A stretch of DNA of 64,000 nt from Streptomyces vietnamensis (lineage in GTDB: Bacteria; Actinomycetota; Actinomycetes; Streptomycetales; Streptomycetaceae). Of the stretch, positions 43,020 through 52,324 are shown piece by piece. The notes beneath the pieces were generated by a model. It had not been told where the DNA came from. It worked only from the letters and a program-made list of their open reading frames with translations, and did no database searches. Within the stretch, counting starts at the first letter, position 1. Each line of letters starts with the position of its first letter. The DNA is taken from positions 6,274,001 to 6,338,000 of the forward strand of contig NZ_CP010407.1 in NCBI RefSeq assembly GCF_000830005.1, given 5' to 3'. Position numbers and translations under genes: made by a program.

Positions 43020-43784
43020 GTGACGTCCCTCGACAAGCCGACCGCGGATCGCTCGACCCCGGACCGGTCGACCCCGGACCAGGACGCCCAGGCGGACAAG
43101 GCCGTGACCGAGGCCGCGCTCTTCGAGGCCTTCGGCGGTCTGCGGGGCATGATCGAGACGGTCCTGCCCGGCCTGCTGTTCGTCACGATCTTCACGATCA
43201 ACAAGGACCTGCACGTCTCGGCGATCGCCGCGCTCGCGGTCTCGCTCGTCCTCGTGGCCGTCCGGCTGATCCGCCGGGCCACCGTCAAGCACGCCTTCAG
43301 CGGCGTCTTCGGCGTCGCCTTCGGCGTGGTCTTCGCGATGATGACGGGCAACGCCAAGGACTTCTACCTGCCGGGCATGCTGTACACCCTGGGCCTCGCC
43401 CTGGCGTACATCATCACCGCGCTCGCCGGAGTGCCCCTGATCGGCCTGATCCTCGGCCCGGTCTTCAAGGAGAACCTCTCCTGGCGCACCCGCAACCCGG
43501 GCCGCAAGAAGGCGTACACGAAGGCCAGCTGGGCCTGGGGCCTGATCCTGCTCGCGAAGGTCGCGATCCTCTTCCCGCTGTACTGGTGGGCCGACTCGAC
43601 CAAGTTCGGCTGGGTCTCCGTGGCCCTGAAGATCCCGCCGTTCCTGCTCGCGGTCTACCTCACCTGGGTGTTCCTCGCGAAGGCCCCGGCACCGATCGAC
43701 GTCTTCGCCGAGATGGAGGCCGAGGAGCGCGCCGAGAAGGAGCGCAAGGCGGCCGCCGCCGCGCAGCGCCACCCGGAGGCCTGA
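43020..43784 (+). CDS. DUF3159 family membrane protein
   Basis: A 254-residue protein from GTG 43020 with GGAG upstream. About six membrane helices fill residues 45-230, and the family hallmark GGLRGMIETVLPGLLFVTIFTI starts the first. A repeated STPDRSTPD segment precedes the membrane domain. It belongs to an actinobacterial family of unknown function, often next to trkA genes. A terminator follows at 43793. Confidence 0.85.
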   Translation: MTSLDKPTADRSTPDRSTPDQDAQADKAVTEAALFEAFGGLRGMIETVLPGLLFVTIFTINKDLHVSAIAALAVSLVLVAVRLIRRATVKHAFSGVFGVAFGVVFAMMTGNAKDFYLPGMLYTLGLALAYIITALAGVPLIGLILGPVFKENLSWRTRNPGRKKAYTKASWAWGLILLAKVAILFPLYWWADSTKFGWVSVALKIPPFLLAVYLTWVFLAKAPAPIDVFAEMEAEERAEKERKAAAAAQRHPEA

Positions 43785-43792
43785 GACGGCAT

Positions 43793-43834
43793 GTGGAAGG
43801 GCCCGGAACCCCTCGGGGTTCCGGGCCCTTCCAC
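43793..43834. terminator. bidirectional terminator between DUF3159 and trkA genes
   Basis: Bases 43793-43812 pair with 43815-43834 in a 20-bp stem around two bases (loop effectively CTCG). Convergent genes end on either side. Confidence 0.9.
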
Positions 43835-43850
43835 GTACCACGCCCGATGA

Positions 43851-44528
43851 TCAGGACTCGGGGGTCTCCCGGCGGACCTGCAGGAGGTCCTCCAGCTGCT
43901 CCTCGCGGGCCTGCGCGGCCACGAACAGCAGCTCGTCGCCGGCCTCCAGGGTCTCCTCGGGGCCCGGCGTAAGCACCCGCGAACCGCGGATGATCGTCAC
44001 CAGCGAGGTGTCCTGCGGCCAGGCGACCTCGCCGACCTGCGTACCGGCCACCGCCGACTCCGGCGGGAGCGTCAGCTCGACCAGGTTCGCGTCGCCGTGG
44101 CTGAAGCGCAGCAGCCGGACCAGGTCGCCGACGCTCACCGCCTCCTCGACCAGGGCCGACATCAGACGCGGCGTCGAAACGGCCACGTCCACGCCCCAGG
44201 CCTCGTTGAACAGCCACTCGTTCTTCGGGTTGTTCACCCGGGCGACCACGCGCGGCACGCCGTACTCGGTCTTCGCGAGCAGCGAGACGACCAGGTTCAC
44301 CTTGTCGTCACCGGTCGCCGCGATCACCACGTTGCAGCGCTGCAGCGCCGCCTCGTCCAGCGAGGTGATCTCGCAGGCGTCGGCGAGCAGCCACTCCGCC
44401 TGCGGCACCCGCTCCACCGAGATGGCGGTCGGCGCCTTGTCGACCAGCAGGACCTCGTGCCCGTTCTCCAGGAGCTCGCCCGCGATGGAACGGCCCACCG
44501 CACCCGCGCCCGCAATAGCGACACGCAT
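43851..44528 (-). CDS. trkA: TrkA family potassium channel/transporter subunit (RCK), second gene
   Basis: A 225-residue cytosolic regulatory protein. The RCK_N domain has the nucleotide site IAGAGAVGRSIAGELLENGHEVLLVD and binds NAD(H)/ATP; residues about 140-225 form RCK_C, the domain that can bind c-di-AMP in other bacteria. Its ATG overlaps the stop of the upstream trkA paralogue (ATGA at 44527-44530), so the two are translationally coupled and likely act together as ring subunits on a K+ transporter. Confidence 0.9.
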   Translation of the reverse strand: MRVAIAGAGAVGRSIAGELLENGHEVLLVDKAPTAISVERVPQAEWLLADACEITSLDEAALQRCNVVIAATGDDKVNLVVSLLAKTEYGVPRVVARVNNPKNEWLFNEAWGVDVAVSTPRLMSALVEEAVSVGDLVRLLRFSHGDANLVELTLPPESAVAGTQVGEVAWPQDTSLVTIIRGSRVLTPGPEETLEAGDELLFVAAQAREEQLEDLLQVRRETPES

Positions 44529-45196
44529 CAGTGACCGCCCTCCTCGGGACCCTCGGCGAAGGCCGCCTCGACCTTCGCGATCTCGTCCGTACGCATCATC
44601 ACGTGCACCAGGTCACCTTCCTGGAGCACCGTCTGCGAGGTCGGCAGAATCGCTTCGCCCAGCCGGGTGAGGAAGGCGACGCGGACGCCGGTCTCCTCCT
44701 GGAGCCGGCTCACCTTGTGGCCGATCCACGCCGGGGAGGTGTGCACCTCGGCGAGCTGCACGCCACCGCTCGGGTCGCGCCACAGCGGCTCCGCGCCCGA
44801 GGGCAGCAGCCGGCGGAGCATCTGGTCGGCGGTCCAGCGGACCGTCGCGACCGTCGGGATCCCGAGGCGCTGGTAGACCTCGGCGCGACGCGGGTCGTAG
44901 ATCCGCGCCGCCACGTTCTCGATGCCGAACATCTCGCGCGCGACCCGCGCCGCGATGATGTTGGAGTTGTCGCCGCTGCTCACCGCGGCGAAGGCACCGG
45001 CCTCCTCGATCCCGGCCTCACGCAGCGTGTCCTGGTCGAAACCCACGCCCGTGACCCGCCGGCCGCCGAACCCCGAGCCCAGACGGCGGAAAGCCGTCGG
45101 GTCCTGGTCCACGACCGCGACGGTGTGCCCCTGCTGTTCGAGGGTCTGCGCGAGAGCGGCTCCCACTCGCCCGCAGCCCATGATGACGATGTGCAC
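44528..45196 (-). CDS. trkA: TrkA family potassium uptake protein (RCK), first gene
   Basis: A 222-residue RCK_N/RCK_C protein. The nucleotide site is MGCGRVGAALAQTLEQQGHTVAVVDQDP. It is a paralogue of the following gene rather than a repeat of it (about one-third similar by eye), suggesting a hetero-oligomer. It is divergent from a KimA-like permease. The arrangement of two RCK genes facing a K+-type permease suggests that they regulate potassium flux together. Confidence 0.9.
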   Translation of the reverse strand: MHIVIMGCGRVGAALAQTLEQQGHTVAVVDQDPTAFRRLGSGFGGRRVTGVGFDQDTLREAGIEEAGAFAAVSSGDNSNIIAARVAREMFGIENVAARIYDPRRAEVYQRLGIPTVATVRWTADQMLRRLLPSGAEPLWRDPSGGVQLAEVHTSPAWIGHKVSRLQEETGVRVAFLTRLGEAILPTSQTVLQEGDLVHVMMRTDEIAKVEAAFAEGPEEGGH

Positions 45197-45342
45197 GTCC
45201 CCTTACCCCGCACTCCTGATCGCCTTGCTGACCTGCGAATACACCCTGCTCACAACTTTCCTCGCCCGATCGGCCCGGGCCGTGGCGGGCAACGCCCTGA
45301 CGGGTCGCCCGGTCCGAGCTTAAGCGGCAACGCTGGCGGGGA

Positions 45343-45379
45343 CCGCACCGGAGGTGGTACTCAGGGAGATTCGGTGCGG
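45343..45379. promoter_or_regulatory. inverted repeat CCGCACCG / CGGTGCGG before the KimA-like permease
   Basis: CCGCACCG at 45343-45350 and CGGTGCGG at 45372-45379 enclose 21 bases, 52 bp before the permease start. It could be an operator or an RNA hairpin; no name is assigned. The rest of the 234-bp divergent gap holds nothing recognisable. Confidence 0.4.
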
Positions 45380-45430
45380 ATCGGGGGTGCCGGTGCGCAT
45401 GGCTCTTTTCGAACGCTTACGATCCTCTGC

Positions 45431-47482
45431 GTGTCCAAACTGACCGACGTGCCCAAACGGATCCTGATCGGGCGGGCCCTGCGCAGCGACAAGCTGGGAG
45501 AGACCCTTCTCCCGAAGCGGATCGCCCTCCCCGTCTTCGCCTCCGACCCGCTGTCCTCGGTGGCGTACGCCCCCGGCGAGGTGCTGCTCGTCCTCTCCGT
45601 CGCCGGACTGTCGGCCTACCACTTCAGCCCGTGGATCGCGCTCGCGGTCGTCGTCCTGATGTTCACGGTGGTCGCCTCGTACCGGCAGAACGTGCACGCG
45701 TACCCGAGCGGCGGCGGCGACTACGAGGTCGCCACCACCAACCTCGGGCCGAAGGCCGGACTCACCGTCGCGAGCGCCCTGCTCGTCGACTACGTCCTGA
45801 CCGTCGCCGTGTCGATCGCCTCGGGCATCGAGAACCTCGGCTCGGCCGTTCCCTTCGTCGTCGAGCACAAGGTGCCGTCGGCGATCGCGGTCATCGTCCT
45901 CCTCACCCTCATGAACCTCCGGGGCGTGAAGGAGTCGGGCAGCCTCTTCGCCATCCCGACGTACGTCTTCGTCGCCGGCGTCTTCATCATGATCGCCTGG
46001 GGTGCCTGGCGCGGCCTCGTCCTCGGCGACACCATGCAGGCCCCCACCGCGGGCTTCGAGATCAAGGCCGAGCACCAGGGCCTCGCCGGGTTCGCCCTGG
46101 TCTTCCTGCTGCTGCGGGCCTTCTCCTCCGGCTGTGCCGCCCTCACCGGCGTCGAGGCCATCTCCAACGGCGTCCCCGCCTTCCGCAAGCCGAAGTCGAA
46201 GAACGCCGCCACCACGCTCGCCCTCATGGGCGGCCTGGCCGTCACCATGTTCTGCGGCATCATCTTCCTGGCCATGGCCACCGACGTCCGGATGGCCGAG
46301 AAGCCCGCCGAACAGCTGCTGCACAACGGCGTCCCGGTCGGCGAGGGCTACGTCCAGGACCCGGTGATCTCCCAGGTCGCGGCCGCGGTCTTCGGCGACG
46401 GAACGTTCTTCTTCGTCGTCCTCGCCGCCGCCACCGCGCTCGTCCTCTTCCTGGCCGCCAACACCGCGTACAACGGCTTCCCGCTCCTCGGCTCGATCCT
46501 CGCCCAGGACCGCTACCTGCCGCGCCAGCTGCACACCCGCGGCGACCGCCTCGCGTTCTCCAACGGCATCGTGCTCCTCGCCGGCGCCGCCGCCCTCCTC
46601 GTCTGGATCTACGGAGCCGACTCCACCCGGCTGATCCAGCTCTACATCGTCGGCGTCTTCGTCTCCTTCACGCTCAGCCAGATCGGCATGGTCCGGCACT
46701 GGAACCGCCACCTGAAGGAGGAGCGCGACCAGGCCAAGCGCCGCCACATGTTCCGCTCCCGCGCGATCAACGCCTTCGGCGCCTTCTTCACCGGCCTCGT
46801 CCTCGTCGTCGTCCTCGCCACCAAGTTCACCCACGGCGCCTGGGTGGCCCTGCTCGGCATGGTGATCTTCTACGTGACGATGACCGCGATCCGCCGGCAC
46901 TACGACTCCGTGGCCGCCGAGATCGCCGCGGCCGAGGAACGCCCCGACGAGTACGTACGCCCCTCCCGGGTCCGCTCGCTCGTCCTCGTCTCCAAGCTCC
47001 ACAAGCCCACCCTGCGCGCCCTCGCGTACGCCAAGCTCATGCACCCCGGCGACCTCGAAGCGCTCACCGTCAACGTCGACCCGGTCGAGACGAAGGCGCT
47101 CAAGGAGGAGTGGGAGCGGCGCGGCATCAACGTCCCGCTCAAGATCCTCGACTCGCCGTACCGCGAGATCACCCGCCCGGTCATCGAGTACGTCAAGAAC
47201 CTGCGGCAGGAGAGCCCGCGCGACGCCGTCTCCGTCTACATCCCCGAGTACGTCGTCGGCCACTGGTACGAGCACCTGCTCCACAACCAGAGCGCCCTGC
47301 GCCTCAAGGGCCGCCTGCTCTTCACCCCGGGCGTCATGGTGACCTCCGTCCCCTACCAGCTCCAGTCCTCCGAGGCCGCGAAGAAGCGGGCCAGGAAGCG
47401 CCAGGAGTGGAACGCCCCGGGCTCGGTCCGCCGCGGCCCGGTGGAGAAGCGCCAGAAGGAACCGACAGCGAAGAACAACTGA
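45431..47482 (+). CDS. APC-superfamily permease, KimA-like potassium importer
   Basis: A 683-residue transporter: 12 helices in residues 25-460 and a 200-residue cytosolic C-terminal domain. The start LPKRIALPVFASDPLSSVAYAPGEVLLVL and HAYPSGGGDYEVATTNLG match KimA-type KUP-like carriers, in which the cytosolic domain binds c-di-AMP. TACGAT at 45418-45423 lies 7 bp before the GTG start and there is no ribosome site, so the message is probably leaderless. The neighbourhood (trkA pair, kdpDE) supports potassium rather than amino acids; this is inference, as many databases call such genes amino-acid permeases. Confidence 0.8.
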   Translation: MSKLTDVPKRILIGRALRSDKLGETLLPKRIALPVFASDPLSSVAYAPGEVLLVLSVAGLSAYHFSPWIALAVVVLMFTVVASYRQNVHAYPSGGGDYEVATTNLGPKAGLTVASALLVDYVLTVAVSIASGIENLGSAVPFVVEHKVPSAIAVIVLLTLMNLRGVKESGSLFAIPTYVFVAGVFIMIAWGAWRGLVLGDTMQAPTAGFEIKAEHQGLAGFALVFLLLRAFSSGCAALTGVEAISNGVPAFRKPKSKNAATTLALMGGLAVTMFCGIIFLAMATDVRMAEKPAEQLLHNGVPVGEGYVQDPVISQVAAAVFGDGTFFFVVLAAATALVLFLAANTAYNGFPLLGSILAQDRYLPRQLHTRGDRLAFSNGIVLLAGAAALLVWIYGADSTRLIQLYIVGVFVSFTLSQIGMVRHWNRHLKEERDQAKRRHMFRSRAINAFGAFFTGLVLVVVLATKFTHGAWVALLGMVIFYVTMTAIRRHYDSVAAEIAAAEERPDEYVRPSRVRSLVLVSKLHKPTLRALAYAKLMHPGDLEALTVNVDPVETKALKEEWERRGINVPLKILDSPYREITRPVIEYVKNLRQESPRDAVSVYIPEYVVGHWYEHLLHNQSALRLKGRLLFTPGVMVTSVPYQLQSSEAAKKRARKRQEWNAPGSVRRGPVEKRQKEPTAKNN

Positions 47483-47518
47483 GCCGCGAAGAACAACCGA
47501 AAAAGAAGAACTAGACTG

Positions 47519-47552
47519 GTGGGCTGCCGTGCGAACGGCGGCCCACTTCTCT
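47519..47552 (+). terminator. rho-independent terminator after the permease gene
   Basis: GTGGGCTGCCG pairs with CGGCGGCCCAC (one G-U) around TGCGAA, followed by TTCTCTTCT. It separates the permease from the methyltransferase gene. Confidence 0.85.
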
Positions 47553-47574
47553 TCTCTCCCTGGAGTCCCCGGTC

Positions 47575-48903
47575 ATGCAGAACACCCCTGTCACGTCGCT
47601 GGTCGGGGCGGAGTACGAGGTCGAGGTCGGCCCGGTGGCCCACGGCGGGCACTGCATCGCCCGTACCGAGGCCGGCCGGGTCCTCTTCGTCCGCCACGCG
47701 CTGCCCGGCGAGCGGGTCCGCGTACGGGTCACCGAGGGCGAGGAGACCTCCCGCTTCCTGCGCGCCGACGCGATCGAGATCCTGGACGCCTCCAAGGACC
47801 GCGTGGAGGCCCCCTGCCCCTTCGCCGGCCCCGGAAAGTGCGGCGGCTGCGACTGGCAGCACGCCAAGCCCGGCGCCCAGCGCCGCCTCAAGGGCGAGGT
47901 CATCGCCGAGCAGCTCCTGCGCCTGGCCGGGCTCACCCCGGAGCAGGCGGGCTGGGACGGCACGGTCATGCCGGCCGAGGGCGACAAGCTCCCCGCGGGC
48001 GAGGTCCCGCAGTGGCGCACCCGCGTCCAGTACGCCGTCGACGCCGAGGGCCACGCGGGCCTGCGCAAGCACCGCTCCCACGAGGTCGAGATCATCGACC
48101 ACTGCATGATCGCGGCCGAGGGCGTCTCGGAACTGGGCATCGAGAAGCGCACCTGGGAGGGCATGGCCGCCATCGAGGCCATCGCCGCCTCGGGCTCGAA
48201 CGACCGCCAGGTCATCCTCACCCCCCGCCCGGGCGCCCGCCTCCCCCTGGTGGAACTGGACAAGCCGGTCTCGGTCATGCGCGTCGACGAGAAGGACGGC
48301 GGCGTCCACCGCGTCCACGGCCGCGCCTTCGTCCGCGAGCGCGCCGACGACCGCACCTACCGCGTCGGCAGCGGCGGCTTCTGGCAGGTCCACCCGAAGG
48401 CCGCGCAGACCCTCATGCTCGCCGTCATGCAGGGCCTGACCCCCCGCAAGGGCGAGACGGCCCTCGACCTCTACTGCGGCGTCGGCCTCTTCGCGGGCGC
48501 CCTCGCCGACCGCGTCGGCGACCAGGGCGCGGTCCTCGGCATCGAGTCCGGCAAGCGCGCGGTCGAGGACGCCCGCCACAACCTGGCCGGCTTCCCGCGC
48601 GTCCGCATCGAACAGGGCAAGGTCGAGTCGGTCCTCCCGCGCACCGGCATCACCGAGGTCGACCTCATCGTCCTGGACCCGCCCCGCGCGGGCGCCGGCA
48701 AGCAGACGGTCCACCACCTGGCAGGCCTCGGCGCCCGCCGCATCGCCTACGTCGCCTGCGATCCGGCAGCCCTGGCCCGAGACCTCGCCTACTTCGCGGA
48801 ACGCGGCTACCGCGTACGGACGCTGCGGGCGTTCGACCTGTTCCCGATGACGCACCATGTGGAGTGTGTGGCGATTCTGGAGCCGGTGAAGAAGGACGCC
48901 TGA
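47575..48903 (+). CDS. 23S rRNA (uracil-C5)-methyltransferase, RlmD-like (TrmA/RumA family)
   Basis: A 442-residue SAM-dependent RNA methyltransferase. An N-terminal TRAM RNA-binding domain (about 1-70) is followed by an iron-sulphur cysteine set (CPFAGPGKCGGCDW and DHC), the SAM site in LDLYCGVGLF, the motif LDPPRAG, and the nucleophile C395 in VACDPAALARDL. GGAG lies 10 bp before the ATG at 47575. Which uracil it modifies (m5U747 or m5U1939 type) cannot be determined here. It is the last clearly core gene before the accessory region. Confidence 0.92.
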   Translation: MQNTPVTSLVGAEYEVEVGPVAHGGHCIARTEAGRVLFVRHALPGERVRVRVTEGEETSRFLRADAIEILDASKDRVEAPCPFAGPGKCGGCDWQHAKPGAQRRLKGEVIAEQLLRLAGLTPEQAGWDGTVMPAEGDKLPAGEVPQWRTRVQYAVDAEGHAGLRKHRSHEVEIIDHCMIAAEGVSELGIEKRTWEGMAAIEAIAASGSNDRQVILTPRPGARLPLVELDKPVSVMRVDEKDGGVHRVHGRAFVRERADDRTYRVGSGGFWQVHPKAAQTLMLAVMQGLTPRKGETALDLYCGVGLFAGALADRVGDQGAVLGIESGKRAVEDARHNLAGFPRVRIEQGKVESVLPRTGITEVDLIVLDPPRAGAGKQTVHHLAGLGARRIAYVACDPAALARDLAYFAERGYRVRTLRAFDLFPMTHHVECVAILEPVKKDA

Positions 48904-49265
48904 CCTGCGGTTTTGTGGGTGCGCGGGATGTGCCGTGTGGGCGTTACGGGCGATATCTTGACGCTGAGATGACGCTCGGGACGCTCATTTGACGCTCGTT
49001 CTGATGGGGTGTCAGTCTATTGTCGGCGAGGGCCGGGCCGCGGCGCGCACCGATGAACAGACGCGCTGCGGCGAAAGCGACGGAGCACGGCGAGCGAGGC
49101 TCGTCGGCTCCGTTTCGCTCTTGTGCGCTCGATGAGGAAGCGTTGCCGACCATTGCCTGAGAAGGAGTGCCTATCGCCTCGACGCGCGGCTAATATCCAG
49201 CTCTCAGGTACCGGCATGCGTCCGGCCTTTGGCCTGCTGCACGTCTGAAGGAGATCGGAAGCCCG
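48904..49265. other. intergenic region at the core/accessory boundary
   Basis: This 362-bp region has no gene. It contains four GACGCT direct repeats (48960, 48971, 48980, 48991; spaced 11, 9, 11 bp) and a hairpin from 49076 to 49119 (AGCGACGGAGC / GCTCCGTTTCGCT enclosing GAGC/GCTC). GC content falls relative to the core genes, and the ribosome site of the kinase (GAAGGAG) closes the region. No tRNA-like sequence was found. Confidence 0.5.
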
Positions 49266-51254
49266 GTGAGCAGTGCTCGTTCTGGTGGGCGGGTGCTGGC
49301 TGCCCACCCCGGTGACCCCAAGCGCGTCGGCCCCTACCAGATCATCGGGCGCCTCGGCTCAGGGGGCATGGGCACGGTGTTCGCCGGCCTCGACGACGCC
49401 GGTCTGCGGGTCGCGGTCAAGGTCGTCCACCCTGCCCAGGCGGACGACGCGGAGTTCCGGGCGCGCTTCCGCCGAGAAGTCCAGCTCTCCGCCCGTGTCC
49501 AGGGCCCCTGCCTCATACCCCTGATCGCGGCTGACGCCGAAGCACCGTCGCCGTGGCTGGCCACTGCCTATGCCCCAGGGCTCACCCTCGATCGGTACAT
49601 CGCCGCGCACGGGCCGCTGGCCGGTGGAACCCTCTACGCCTTTGCTACGGGCACAGCCCAGGCCCTCGCGGCCATCCACGCCGCGGGTGTCGTCCACAGG
49701 GACGTCAAGCCGCAGAACGTCATCCTGACCCCGGTCGGTCCCCGAGTCCTGGACTTCGGCATCGCCCATGCCGCCGACGGCACATCCGTGACGCGCACCG
49801 GCATTCTGACCGGAACCCCAGGATGGATCAGCCCTGAGCACTACCGCACCGGTACGACGGGTCCCGAGGGTGACATGTTCGTCTGGGGCGCCCTCGTAGC
49901 CTTCGCGGCCACCGGTCGAGCGCCCTTCGGCGGGGGAGCCCCCGACGCGGTCGCCTACCGGGTCATGTCCGAGGATCCTGATCTGCGTGGCCTTCCTGGC
50001 GAACTCCACGCCATCGTGCGCAGCGCTCTCGCCAAGGAGCCGGGGGACCGAGCCACCGCGTGGGACGCTGCCGAGACATGTGCCGTCCTCCTCGCAGCAC
50101 AGGCCACACAGGTCGCGCCGACGGGTGCGGAGTCGACACTGGTGGGCGATCCCGTCGCTGCCCAGTGGGCCGTCCCCACTCTGGACGACCCGAACTGGAG
50201 ACGTCCTGCCCGTTCCAGCAGACGACTCGTCGGCATCGCGGCGGTGGTGGGCACTGTCATAGGTGGCCTGGCGGGTGGAGCGCTGGCCCTGCAGCCCGAC
50301 AAGACGGAGACGACTTCGACGAGTTCCCGTCCTCCCGTCAACGCATCCCCCAGCAAGACCGCCATCATGCCGGCTTCCGCTTCACCCGCAGCAAGCTCCC
50401 AGGCTGTGGTGGACGCCGCGTCATCCCCTACTCCTGCGAACGCGGACGAGGCGACGATCGCCACGTGGCGTGCAGCTCGTCGTGCCAAAGGAGAAGCGGA
50501 GATCGAGACCGAGGCCGCACTCGGGCACGACCTCAGCTACGGCATGGGCGAGGACTACAACTACGGCGGTCAGTACGACGTGGGCTACGCCCCGGCCCGG
50601 AGAGAGCTCTACATAGCCATCAGCGGCCCGGCCGTGGAGTCTCGCGTCGTGCAGGGAGTGGCCAAGAACGCCTGCCTCACCTTGCGCATGATGGCGGGCA
50701 TCTACAAGTCCCTTCCGTATGACGAGTACGTCCTGGTCGACAACACCACGTCCACGGCGCCGGCGATCGTGTGGGAGGACGACTTCCGCGCCAACACCGG
50801 CTGCATCACGCAGACCATCGACCGCACCGCCGCCGACCCCGGGCAGGAGCCGAGCTGGCACCCCACCGAAGAAGGACTGGTCGCGGCCCAGATCCCCAGC
50901 GTCGACAAACGCGAAATCAGAGTGGCAACCGAGGCGGTCCACCAGCTCTTTGCCGACTGGAACGCCAACTCCCGTCTGTTCGAAGACCCCGGCTATATCA
51001 GCGACGAGAACACCAGTATCGGCTTCGCTCCGCACGAAGGCGTGATGTACGTGTGGGCCACGAAGCCCGATTGGGACCAGAGCACGCGAGAGGAATGGGC
51101 AGAGGCCGCCGCCGGCGTGGCCTGCCAGACTGTTCTCGCGGAATCTCGCGCGGGGCAGAGATGGGGCTACGCGCAGTACGCCGTGGCGGTGCTTGACGGT
51201 GCTGGAGGTACGGAGTTCCTTCGCTGGGGCACGGCCGGCAGCTGCACGAGCTGA
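49266..51254 (+). CDS. membrane Ser/Thr protein kinase with extracytoplasmic Cys domain
   Basis: A 662-residue Hanks-type kinase from GTG 49266. The glycine loop is GSGGMG (31-36), the ATP lysine K52, catalytic loop HRDVKPQN with D146, DFG at 163-165 and GTPGWISPE, so it should be active. One membrane helix (about 321-343) follows. Outside lies a Ser/Thr/Pro-rich stalk, then a 230-residue domain with four cysteines (NACLT, TGCIT, VACQT, GSCTS), not a PASTA repeat. It was probably gained as part of the accessory block; substrate unknown. Confidence 0.9.
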   Translation: MSSARSGGRVLAAHPGDPKRVGPYQIIGRLGSGGMGTVFAGLDDAGLRVAVKVVHPAQADDAEFRARFRREVQLSARVQGPCLIPLIAADAEAPSPWLATAYAPGLTLDRYIAAHGPLAGGTLYAFATGTAQALAAIHAAGVVHRDVKPQNVILTPVGPRVLDFGIAHAADGTSVTRTGILTGTPGWISPEHYRTGTTGPEGDMFVWGALVAFAATGRAPFGGGAPDAVAYRVMSEDPDLRGLPGELHAIVRSALAKEPGDRATAWDAAETCAVLLAAQATQVAPTGAESTLVGDPVAAQWAVPTLDDPNWRRPARSSRRLVGIAAVVGTVIGGLAGGALALQPDKTETTSTSSRPPVNASPSKTAIMPASASPAASSQAVVDAASSPTPANADEATIATWRAARRAKGEAEIETEAALGHDLSYGMGEDYNYGGQYDVGYAPARRELYIAISGPAVESRVVQGVAKNACLTLRMMAGIYKSLPYDEYVLVDNTTSTAPAIVWEDDFRANTGCITQTIDRTAADPGQEPSWHPTEEGLVAAQIPSVDKREIRVATEAVHQLFADWNANSRLFEDPGYISDENTSIGFAPHEGVMYVWATKPDWDQSTREEWAEAAAGVACQTVLAESRAGQRWGYAQYAVAVLDGAGGTEFLRWGTAGSCTS

Positions 51255-51673
51255 CCTTCCCTCGGCCCTCCATGGTTGCGTCCGGTCGAGGTCAGCCGAA
51301 CGCGCCGTTTGCAGAAGCCGAACGCAGGACCTTGGGCCTGCCAGCCCAGCGAGTGCACCCCGCTGGGCTGGCATTGAGGTTCGGTGAGGTTCCAACTGGG
51401 GCCTTACACGCCTTTGGCGTGCCGCGCAGCTTCGCTGCCGAGTGCTTAGAAGACACTGGGTGGGTGGAGGAGTGGGGCGGCGCTGACCTGCACGTTCGCG
51501 CCTGGTGACGCGCGGTTGGCCCAAACTTCCGGCGTTTTCGGGACGGCGGGCTGCCGCGGCGACATTGAACTACCCCATCTGGGTCGATTCCCGTGGAGGT
51601 TGCCGGATGGAAGGGCTCCCGCCTGGTTGTCTCTTGCAGTGGCTCGGCACATCATCGACGAGAGGATGCCCCT
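51255..51673. other. intergenic region after the kinase gene
   Basis: This 419-bp stretch contains a strong hairpin at 51340-51372 (GCCAGCCCAGCG / CGCTGGGCTGGC, 9-base loop) with no U tail, possibly a terminator for the kinase. A small open frame at 51272-51508 has no start signal and no recognisable features, so no gene is called. Confidence 0.5.
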
Positions 51674-52279
51674 ATGCGCTTGACGAGCGTATCGCTCGCA
51701 GTGCTTCCTGCCGCCGCTGTGATCGCCGTTCTCGGCGCGGGGACCGGGGTGCAGGCGGTCCAGGCCCGTGCCGATGGAGGGCAGACTCCGGTCGACGTCG
51801 AGGTCATGTCCAACGACGAGTATGTGGCGCGTTACGGCACCGAGCAGGCGCTCGCAGAGCAGGTCCCGCTTCCGCCGGACACCAGCCCGACTGCTGCCCT
51901 GCCGTCCGAGGCAGACCCCAGCATCCCGTGGCACCACATCTACTGGTCGGCCTTGGACTGGGACCACTACGACATCCCCACGCGAAGGGGGACCAACGAC
52001 TTCGGCCTCAAGCACACCTGCTCGAAGCACAACATGTGCACGCAGAAGGCGATCAACGCGCCGTACAACGGCAAGGCCGACCGTATCGAAGGAAGCCGTG
52101 CCGAGTACGACGGCGTCATCACGAGCGGGGGAACCGTGCGGATGACCATCACCAGCGCCGCCGAGCGCGGTGAACGAGGGCCCAATGGTCAGAACACGCC
52201 GGACGGTCGCCCCATCGGTACGGTCACCGCGTTCTGCCGTGGGCAGACCCTCTGCCCGGACTGGGTCAACCAGCTCTGA
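51674..52279 (+). CDS. small secreted protein with two Cys pairs, unknown
   Basis: A 201-residue exported protein. The signal peptide (LTSVSLAVLPAAAVIAVLGAGTGVQAVQA) cleaves around residue 30. The mature part has four cysteines in two groups (HTCSKHNMCTQ; AFCRGQTLCPDW), suggesting two disulphides, and a WHHIYWSALDWDHYDIP segment. The ATG at 51674 follows GAGAGGA. It resembles no family I can name. It lies between the kinase and another unknown gene, all on the same strand. Confidence 0.78.
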   Translation: MRLTSVSLAVLPAAAVIAVLGAGTGVQAVQARADGGQTPVDVEVMSNDEYVARYGTEQALAEQVPLPPDTSPTAALPSEADPSIPWHHIYWSALDWDHYDIPTRRGTNDFGLKHTCSKHNMCTQKAINAPYNGKADRIEGSRAEYDGVITSGGTVRMTITSAAERGERGPNGQNTPDGRPIGTVTAFCRGQTLCPDWVNQL

Positions 52280-52324
52280 TCCACGCGGCGTCCACGCCGC
52301 CTGCCTGGAAGGGGATGCGAGGCC

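Noticed and set aside
39180..43841. Very long minus-strand open frame (1553 codons) opposite kdpD-kdpE-DUF3159
   Set aside because: It is a shadow of real forward-strand genes with conserved domains; such frames are common at this GC content.
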